Part shown: piece after piece, positions 36,540-43,266 of the stretch
How the letters are laid out: each line of letters begins with the position of its first letter
How positions within the stretch are numbered: the first letter of the stretch is position 1
NCBI GenBank assembly: GCA_963793295.1
Contig: CAWBZX010000013.1
Location: 1-64,000, forward strand
Source of the DNA: JAHDHW01 sp963793295
Lineage (GTDB): Bacteria; Bacteroidota; Bacteroidia; Chitinophagales; Saprospiraceae
Direction: 5' to 3'
DNA length: 64,000 bases
Notes under the pieces: model-generated
Told to the model about the DNA's origin: nothing
Database searches by the model: none
The model's input: the letters and a program-made list of their open reading frames with translations, nothing else
Program-made: the position numbers and the translations under genes

Positions 36540-37946
36540 ATGAAAAGAAACAATACCACAAACGAACAAAACACAAAGAGGCTTATTTTTGAGTATGAGG
36601 CTATGTCACATAAGGGAACGGTAGGTTTTTATGAGAAAACGGTATTTCTCCAGTTGATTGACCATTACTTAAATGAACAGCTTTTTGATCATGCACTGGA
36701 GGTAATTGACCATGCTGTCAGTCAGCATCCTTATTCGGCAGCATTTCACATTGTACAAGCTCAATTATATATTGAAAAAAATTGTGAAAATCTTGCTTTG
36801 GAAGCTTTAGATAAAGCAATACTTTATGCACCTTCCGTATTTGAAGTTCAAATCTTACGCGCTGAAGCTTTGATTTCTTTGGGAAACTTCAACGAAGCGT
36901 TTGAAATTCTTGATGATTTGCTACCAAACGCAATTGCAGAACAGCGAAGTGAAATTTATCTCAGCAAAGCCTTGGCTTTCGAATCTAAAAAGCAATATAA
37001 AGATATGTTTGTTGCTTTGAAAAGAGCAGTTCTTGCCAACCCGGAAAACACTGATGCGCTTGAGAGAATCTGGTTTAGCGTTGAAATGACGCAACAATAC
37101 GATGAAAGCATCAAATTTCACAAAGAGCTTATCGACATTAATCCCTATTCTCATATCGCATGGTATAACCTTGGTTTTGCTTTTTCAGCAAAAGAAAAAC
37201 ACAAAAATGCACGAGATGCTTTTGAATATGCTTTTATCATTAATGATAAATTTGAATTCGCTTATAGGGAATTTGCGGAGTCTTGCATTCAATTAAATGA
37301 ATTTGAAAAAGCACTTAAATGTTATGATGAATTCTTAGAACATTTTGAAGCTGATGCTGATCTTTTCTTGAAAATTGGATTGTGCCATGAAGCGCTTGGA
37401 GAAATTGAAAAAGCGAAATCTTTTTTCTTAAAAGCCAGGGCAATCGATGAAGAAAATGACGAGGTTTATTTTCATTTGGGTAACTGCTTTGCAAAGGAAA
37501 ACAAACTTGAATCTGCAAAAGCAGCCTTCAAAAAAGCGATCTTAATTGACGAATTGAAAGAAGAATATTACATAGCCCTTGCTGAAGTTTATCATCAAAC
37601 TAATGAAATTGAATTAGCGCAAAATTTTTTCCAAAAAGCTACTGATATTGCTCCTGAAACAAATACCTGTTGGATCTATTTTGCAAGATTTCTGATGCAA
37701 ACGGGGAAAAATGATGAAGCTTTGAATTTATTAGATGAAGCGGAACTCTATTCTTTCGGTGACGAATTAATTTATTGCAGAATTGCATGCCTTTTTTCAC
37801 TTGATAATCGACATGAAGCACTTCTTTTACTAAGAGAGGTATTGCAGAAAAACTATAAAAAACATAGTTGCCTTTTTGAGATGGCTCCCGCCCTGAAAGA
37901 TGATGAAGATATTAAAAGCCTTATTGCAACTTTTTCTTTAAAATAA
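36540..37946 (+). CDS. Cytosolic tetratricopeptide-repeat protein
   Basis: A 468-residue protein made almost entirely of TPR helix pairs (at least ten; for example WYNLGFAFSAKEKHKNARDAFEYAF and YFHLGNCFAKENKLESAKAAFKKAI), with no signal peptide or membrane segment, so it is probably a cytosolic scaffold. No enzymatic domain is visible. The N-terminal 40 residues are not repeat-like. Similar soluble TPR proteins are common in Bacteroidota and have no assigned role. It ends before a good terminator. Confidence 0.88.
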   Translation: MKRNNTTNEQNTKRLIFEYEAMSHKGTVGFYEKTVFLQLIDHYLNEQLFDHALEVIDHAVSQHPYSAAFHIVQAQLYIEKNCENLALEALDKAILYAPSVFEVQILRAEALISLGNFNEAFEILDDLLPNAIAEQRSEIYLSKALAFESKKQYKDMFVALKRAVLANPENTDALERIWFSVEMTQQYDESIKFHKELIDINPYSHIAWYNLGFAFSAKEKHKNARDAFEYAFIINDKFEFAYREFAESCIQLNEFEKALKCYDEFLEHFEADADLFLKIGLCHEALGEIEKAKSFFLKARAIDEENDEVYFHLGNCFAKENKLESAKAAFKKAILIDELKEEYYIALAEVYHQTNEIELAQNFFQKATDIAPETNTCWIYFARFLMQTGKNDEALNLLDEAELYSFGDELIYCRIACLFSLDNRHEALLLLREVLQKNYKKHSCLFEMAPALKDDEDIKSLIATFSLK

Positions 37947-37983
37947 AAACGGATACTTACTTCTACTTCTAAATATTACTTGC

Positions 37984-38017
37984 AAAGCTGCCACTTTCTT
38001 AAAGTCGGCAGCTTTTT
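37984..38017 (+). terminator. Hairpin terminator after the TPR gene
   Basis: Stem AAAGCTGCC-ACTTT / AAAGT-GGCAGCTTT with one bulged C, short loop and a T run. Confidence 0.85.
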
Positions 38018-38134
38018 GCATTTTACTTCAAATATTCAGGTGGCATATTAATTGTTTCGAAATAAAGACAACTTCCCTTCTAAACACATTCATTTGATAA
38101 TCCATTACTTGTAACACTAAGAGAATTGAATACC

Positions 38135-38941
38135 ATGAAAAAAATTTACATGAAACCTATCGTGATAATTTCAGTTTTCATCATCCTACTTTCTAGCTGC
38201 AAAAAAACAGATGATACAATTATTCATATCATTAAAGATGAATACAATTTCGAAGATCAAAATGAGATTGGAAAAACATTAAAAAATCTAATCCTTCATA
38301 GTCCTGATCGCTTTCCTATTCTAAATCAGAATGAACATACTGAATTCTATAAGTATATAAATACACTTGTAGATATGCTGGCCAATACAGATAAAGTGGA
38401 AAATAGGCTTACTTTCAATTGGGATGCAACAATCATTCATGACGATAATATTACCACCGCATTCATTACTCCAGGTGGACATTTATTTATTTATACGGGA
38501 TTGTTAAAATTTATTAATTCAGAAAATGAACTTTTCAGCATTTTAGCTCACGAATTATATTATGCAGATAGCGGTATTCTCATGAAACGATTAGAGTCGG
38601 AATTTGGAAAAGAAGTTATGGGAGATTTATTACTCGGCTATGATTTTCCAGAAACCAGAGATGTCGCTAACAATATTAGAGATCTCGTGATTGAAGAAAG
38701 TGATGTATTGGTTGCTGACCGATATGCATTGACGCTTATTTGCCCTTTCCAATATGAAGCCCTTGGCTTAAAAACTTTCCTCGAGGCAGCTAATATCAGC
38801 AATATTGACATTCAATGGCTAGTCACTCGTCCAAGTTCAATAACCCGGATTCAGAATATTGAAGAATTCGCCAAAAACTGTGGAATCGAAGAAGATACCT
38901 TTGAAGAAAGGTATAAAGAATATAAAGCTTTATTACCTTAA
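38135..38941 (+). CDS. M48-like lipoprotein with degenerate zinc site (probable pseudopeptidase)
   Basis: A 268-residue lipoprotein (lipobox VFIILLSSC-K, Cys at about 22). The body has the M48 peptidase layout: NAFITPGGHLFIYTGLL-like segment (FITPGGHLFIYTGLLKFI), then the helix that normally holds HEXXH and a later A-D-R segment. Here the helix reads L-A-H-E-L-Y-Y: His139 and Glu140 are present but the second zinc His is Tyr143. The position four before the Asp of VADRYA, where the third ligand Glu is expected, is Val191. It therefore probably cannot bind catalytic zinc in the usual way and may act as a binding or chaperone protein. The ATG at 38135 is preferred over a TTG at 38126. It ends seven bases before the convergent ppgK gene. 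Confidence 0.8.
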   Translation: MKKIYMKPIVIISVFIILLSSCKKTDDTIIHIIKDEYNFEDQNEIGKTLKNLILHSPDRFPILNQNEHTEFYKYINTLVDMLANTDKVENRLTFNWDATIIHDDNITTAFITPGGHLFIYTGLLKFINSENELFSILAHELYYADSGILMKRLESEFGKEVMGDLLLGYDFPETRDVANNIRDLVIEESDVLVADRYALTLICPFQYEALGLKTFLEAANISNIDIQWLVTRPSSITRIQNIEEFAKNCGIEEDTFEERYKEYKALLP

Positions 38942-38947
38942 AAAATA

Positions 38948-39736
38948 TTAAGCAGGTTTTTTAGAAATACTACTTACTAAAGATTCTTTGTCACGAGCAT
39001 GTACTGCTGCACCGATGATCCCTGCATTATTAAGTAATACTGCTGGCAGTACTTCAGTTTCTACCGTGATATATTTTTCAAAATTACTAAACTTTTTACT
39101 GCCCCCTCCACCTAATATTATAAGATCCGGAGCTAAAGTAAATTCGATATGTTTTAAAAATTTATTGAATCGACTACCCCAGGCTTCCCAGGACAATCCT
39201 TTTCTTTTTCGAGCACTGTCAGCTGCATATTGCTCGACTACCTCAGTGTGTCCTTTCAAATATAAATGGCCTAATTCGGTATTTGGTACAAGAATACCAT
39301 CCCTAAAAAGGGCTGAACCTAAGCCACTACCTATGGTGATAACCAATACGGTTCCTTTGATATTCCTTCCGACGCCAAATTGCATCTCTGCGATTCCGGC
39401 AACATCAGCATCGTTTCTTACAAACACAGGACAACCACACTGTTCTGAAAAAATTTCAGCAATATTAGCTCCCATCCAGGCTTTATTGATATTTGCTGCA
39501 GTTTGAGCAATTCCTTTTTTAATGACCGATGGAAAGCCACAACCAATTGCTTTTCCTTTCCAACCAAAGTGTCTGACTACCTCGGTAAAAGCAATGGATA
39601 CATTTTTTGGCTTAGATGGCTGTGGTGTAGGTATTCGAAATCGTTCACCAATGAGAATACCTTTTTCAACATTTACAATTGCCCCTTTGATTCCAGACCC
39701 TCCAATATCGATACCCAAAAATTCTTTTTGTTTCAT
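38948..39736 (-). CDS. ppgK: Polyphosphate glucokinase
   Basis: A 262-residue ROK-family sugar kinase that uses polyphosphate (and usually ATP) to make glucose 6-phosphate. The N-terminal phosphate loop GIDIGGSGIKGA, the catalytic VRNDADVAGIAE, ITIGSGLGSALFRDG, and the ELGHLYLKGH and PDLIILGGGGSKK stretches match the PpgK subgroup rather than general ROK proteins, which have a CxCGxxGC zinc motif that is absent here. It is convergent with the M48-like gene. Confidence 0.93.
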   Translation of the reverse strand: MKQKEFLGIDIGGSGIKGAIVNVEKGILIGERFRIPTPQPSKPKNVSIAFTEVVRHFGWKGKAIGCGFPSVIKKGIAQTAANINKAWMGANIAEIFSEQCGCPVFVRNDADVAGIAEMQFGVGRNIKGTVLVITIGSGLGSALFRDGILVPNTELGHLYLKGHTEVVEQYAADSARKRKGLSWEAWGSRFNKFLKHIEFTLAPDLIILGGGGSKKFSNFEKYITVETEVLPAVLLNNAGIIGAAVHARDKESLVSSISKKPA

Positions 39737-39851
39737 AATCTAACTCTATTAAGTTTGTTAGTATTGAAGGAAAATAAGTACAACTATTTGTAATTATCAT
39801 CATTTATCTAGGTGCTTATCTAACCTACCAGAAAATAAAGATGCACTGATT

Positions 39852-40724
39852 TTATTTAATTACCTCAATTTCCATTTTGACATCTTCTTTAGGTCTATCC
39901 TTGCCATCTGTCTGTACTTGAGCGATTTTATCGATTACTTCCATTCCTTTTATTACCCTTCCAAAAACCGTATATTCCTTATCAAGCTGAGGCGTACCTC
40001 CTTTTTCCATATAGGCTTCTCTCAACTCTTTAGGGTAATGAAAATCTCCGCGAGCTTCTACCATATCCAATTGCCGGGCATCTACTTTCTTTCCCTGCAC
40101 AATATAAAACTGTGAACCCGATGACTTTTTCTCTGGATTATTGTTACGAGCAGCGGCTAATGATCCTTTGATATGAAAAAGAGAATCAACAAATTCAGCA
40201 GGAATCTGGTAACCAGGACCTCCGGAACCTAAGGGTTTACCAGTTTTCGCATCACGAGAATTGGGGTCTCCTCCCTGAATCATGAATCCATTAATAACAC
40301 GATGAAAAATCAATCCATTATAAAATCCTTCTTCTGTTAATTTGATAAAATTATCGCGGTGTTGAGGAGTAGCATCGTACAATTCAACCAGCATTACGCC
40401 ATAATCTGTAGTGATTCTAACCAAACACTTTTCAGGAGCGTAAACGTAGAGTTGCTTTTTTTTACTGGATTCTTTCTCTCCTTTTTTTGCTTTCAAAACA
40501 ACCGAATAATTTCCTGAGGATAAGTAATTATGCGCTGGAGATTCTTCAGATGATTGGGTGCCATCTCCAAAATCCCATTCGTAAGTTTCTCCTTTTTTAG
40601 ATTTATTTTCAAATTGCACATCCACCGGAGCCGTTTTTTCACCACTCGAATAACTAAAATCGGCAATCGGTTTTGCACACGAGGAAAAAACTATTATAAC
40701 CAATACTAGTTGCAAAATTCTCAT
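39852..40724 (-). CDS. Lipoprotein with PKD domain and cyclophilin-type prolyl isomerase
   Basis: A 290-residue lipoprotein (lipobox VIIVFSSC-A, Cys near 16). Residues about 20-95 form a PKD domain (APVDVQFENKSKKGETYEWDFGDGTQSSEESP), and residues about 110-290 a cyclophilin domain (GLIFHRVINGFMIQGGDPNSRD; KKSSGSQFYIVQGKKVDARQLD). It should catalyse cis-trans isomerisation of proline bonds in the periplasm, with the PKD domain providing a protein or glycan contact. It lies 57 bases after a second cyclophilin gene on the same strand, which it resembles closely in the catalytic domain. The ATG at 40724 is chosen over a TTG at 40730. Confidence 0.92.
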   Translation of the reverse strand: MRILQLVLVIIVFSSCAKPIADFSYSSGEKTAPVDVQFENKSKKGETYEWDFGDGTQSSEESPAHNYLSSGNYSVVLKAKKGEKESSKKKQLYVYAPEKCLVRITTDYGVMLVELYDATPQHRDNFIKLTEEGFYNGLIFHRVINGFMIQGGDPNSRDAKTGKPLGSGGPGYQIPAEFVDSLFHIKGSLAAARNNNPEKKSSGSQFYIVQGKKVDARQLDMVEARGDFHYPKELREAYMEKGGTPQLDKEYTVFGRVIKGMEVIDKIAQVQTDGKDRPKEDVKMEIEVIK

Positions 40725-40781
40725 CTTCAATATTTTTTGTTCTTTGGCAAAAGCTATAATTTGCCAATCTTAGTCAATTTT

Positions 40782-41420
40782 TTAATTCGCAATTCTAACT
40801 TTCATTTTTACATCTTCAATAGGCCGGTCCCCGGGAGCTGTCTGAACAGCTGCAATTTTATCAACCACTTCTATGCCCTCCACTACTTCTCCAAAAACGG
40901 TGTATTCGTTATCCAAATCTGGCCTTCCACCTAAAGTTTTATACAATTCTCGCTGCTCAGCTGAATATTTCACATTTTTTTGCCTTTCGATTCCATCTAA
41001 TTGAGCATCCGATTGAGGCTTTCCCTGAACGATATAATACTGGCTGCCAGAAGACTTCTTTTCAGGATTGGGGGTTCTTGCCGCAGCCAAAGCTCCTTTG
41101 ACATGTAACGCTCCAATTTCTGCATCAATCTGATAACCGGGGCCACCTCCACCCAAACGGGCATCCGGTGCCGCATCCTTTGAAACAGGATCACCACCCT
41201 GGATCATGAATCCATTAATGACGCGATGAAAAATCAAGCCATCATAAAATCCTTCGTTTGCCAGCTTTATAAAATTATCACGATGTTTGGGTGTTGAATT
41301 ATAAAGTTTCACCTTCATCGTTCCGAAATCGGTTTCAATTTCTGCATAGGTATAAGGGTCATTATTACAAGCGGAAAATATTAACGCGCAGAAACTCAGC
41401 ATTAAAATAAATCGGTTCAT
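40782..41420 (-). CDS. Cyclophilin-type peptidyl-prolyl isomerase, lipoprotein
   Basis: A 212-residue lipoprotein (MNRFILMLSFCALIFSAC-N) carrying only a cyclophilin domain with the active-site GLIFHRVINGFMIQGGD segment and KKSSGSQYYIVQGKP. A likely paralogue of the neighbouring PKD-containing protein; the pair probably arose by tandem duplication. It acts in the periplasm on exported proteins. Genes on this strand from 41823 to 39852 are close together (28 and 57 bases) and may form one operon. Confidence 0.94.
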   Translation of the reverse strand: MNRFILMLSFCALIFSACNNDPYTYAEIETDFGTMKVKLYNSTPKHRDNFIKLANEGFYDGLIFHRVINGFMIQGGDPVSKDAAPDARLGGGGPGYQIDAEIGALHVKGALAAARTPNPEKKSSGSQYYIVQGKPQSDAQLDGIERQKNVKYSAEQRELYKTLGGRPDLDNEYTVFGEVVEGIEVVDKIAAVQTAPGDRPIEDVKMKVRIAN

Positions 41421-41448
41421 AAACTATCTTTTAATTAAAGTTTTGTAA

Positions 41449-41823
41449 TTATTCTTCCTCTCCTTGGCTTTCAGCAAGCATTTTTCTGAAATACTGAATG
41501 ATCTTAACTTTCAACAGTCTTCCCTGGCCTTTTACTCCTGCAATGCTTACGGGTCTTAATTCTTTATAGTGAGGCCACCCATCTGCATCACGCCCCTCAA
41601 ATTCATAAAAACCATCTGCAGAAAGTAATTGACAAACTGCGATATGCATCAGGTCTTGTTTTTCTTCTTTGGTAAATTCGTCTTTCCATCTCCCCAACTC
41701 CTGAATTCCAATCAAAAATAAAATGCCATTCAAGTCAGGCAAATTGGATCTTTGCATTGATTTTTTCAAAAAATGCCTGACACGTAACCACTCATAATCC
41801 AGTTCCCAATCTTCCATTTTCAT
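41449..41823 (-). CDS. Conserved hypothetical protein
   Basis: A 124-residue soluble protein without signal peptide or membrane helix, rich in Trp and charged residues (MEDWELDYEWLRVRHFLKKS; GFYEFEGRDADGWPHYKEL). I believe similar proteins occur in Bacteroidota, but I cannot name a function. It sits directly before the cyclophilin pair (28 bases) and after the LolC/E-type permease gene (80 bases). The ATG at 41823 is preferred over a TTG three bases upstream. Confidence 0.7.
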   Translation of the reverse strand: MKMEDWELDYEWLRVRHFLKKSMQRSNLPDLNGILFLIGIQELGRWKDEFTKEEKQDLMHIAVCQLLSADGFYEFEGRDADGWPHYKELRPVSIAGVKGQGRLLKVKIIQYFRKMLAESQGEEE

Positions 41824-41903
41824 CAATTTTAGAGTGCAAAAATAAAAAACTTTAGAACAAGTTTATGGAGGGTTTAATTAAAGTCTTAAAGGATGGTCAC
41901 CTT

Positions 41904-43211
41904 TTACTCCTCTCTAATGAGGGCCGACACTTTTGATGCCTTCATCGCCGGAGGTATTGCAGCAATTAAACCAATGATTATAACCGTAATCGCCACTACA
42001 AAGAAATCAGTAACACGGATACTGATCGGATAAGCGTCCACTACAAATCCTTCCGGAATGGGTACTACACCAAATGTCTTTTGAGAAACAAATAATATAA
42101 TGGCAAAGAAAAAACCAATCAACATACCGAACGTACAAAGTAGCAAACCTTCATTAAGAAATATATTGCGAACAGTGTTTTGGGTAGCCCCCATGGATTT
42201 GAGTATAGCAATGTCTTTTCGTTTATCCAAAACGATCATCCAAAGCGAACCGATCATATTAAAAGCTACTAAAATCAGTGTTAAACACAGAATAGCGAAG
42301 CTCATCCACTTTTCAACATTCATTAGTTTTAAAAAAGCTTCTTCCTGCTGATAACGATTTTTTACGACATAATTTGCCCCCATGAATTCGCGGATTTGCG
42401 AAAGTATCGTCGCTTCGTCGATATTGTCATCGAGCCGTAACTCCAGCGCGCTTACCCGCTCATTCATGTCCAATAAGCTCCTGGCAAAATCCAATGAAGT
42501 CAAAATGTATTGATTATCAAAATCCTGTTGGATGACAAAAGTCCCTGCTGGATAAACAAATCGTTTTTTAAAAGGCTTGACCGCTGAAGTTGATCGCTTA
42601 GCCATATAAATAGTGATCGGAGAAAGATAATCGTCAACATTTACAGAAAGTTTATTGCGCATTCCGACACCTAAAACAGCAAGATACCGTTCTCCATCAT
42701 CAAAAGTTAATGCTCCTTCTCTGATTGTTGAATCAATATTTGTAACATCTTTATAAAAATTATCCACCCCTTTCACGATACCAAAATCCTGGTTTCCCTT
42801 ATATTCAAAAAAAGCAATTTCCTCCAAAGTTTGTGAAACGTATTGAACACCGCTTATCTTCTTAAGCCCGCCAATCATTGTGGAATCCACTTCGAAAGTT
42901 TTTCCTTTCAAAGCGATGATTTTCACATCTGGATTAAAAGCCCCAAACAACCCGCTTATTAAGTCTTCGAATCCATTAAAAACGGAAAGAACTAAAATCA
43001 AAGCGGCAGTCCCGATAGATATTCCAAAAACAGAAATACCTGAAATAACATTGATTGCATTAACGGATTTTAGCTTAATAATTCCAGTTGATGTCAGAAC
43101 AAATAATAATAGGGACAATGGAAAAAGTAGAATAAATAATAAAACAAAAACAACCCCTCCAATGCTGTTGGAAAACAAATACCGCCGTGCTATTTTGAGG
43201 GATAGGTTCAT
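41904..43211 (-). CDS. ABC transporter permease of the LolC/LolE (FtsX-like) family
   Basis: A 435-residue inner-membrane protein with a first membrane helix pair near the N-terminus, a large periplasmic MacB-type domain (about residues 85-300) and three C-terminal helices of the FtsX fold (LDKRKDIAILKSMGATQNTVRNIFLNEGLLL is the typical coupling region). LolC/E proteins extract lipoproteins from the inner membrane. The ATPase partner LolD is not in the window, and the N-terminal extra helix around residues 20-40 is a Bacteroidota feature. It is preceded by the GH3 gene with a 55-base gap. Confidence 0.9.
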   Translation of the reverse strand: MNLSLKIARRYLFSNSIGGVVFVLLFILLFPLSLLLFVLTSTGIIKLKSVNAINVISGISVFGISIGTAALILVLSVFNGFEDLISGLFGAFNPDVKIIALKGKTFEVDSTMIGGLKKISGVQYVSQTLEEIAFFEYKGNQDFGIVKGVDNFYKDVTNIDSTIREGALTFDDGERYLAVLGVGMRNKLSVNVDDYLSPITIYMAKRSTSAVKPFKKRFVYPAGTFVIQQDFDNQYILTSLDFARSLLDMNERVSALELRLDDNIDEATILSQIREFMGANYVVKNRYQQEEAFLKLMNVEKWMSFAILCLTLILVAFNMIGSLWMIVLDKRKDIAILKSMGATQNTVRNIFLNEGLLLCTFGMLIGFFFAIILFVSQKTFGVVPIPEGFVVDAYPISIRVTDFFVVAITVIIIGLIAAIPPAMKASKVSALIREE

Positions 43212-43266
43212 TGTTCTTAGTTCGAAGTTTGTGGTTCGTGATTTGTAGTTTTTAATTCACCGCTCA

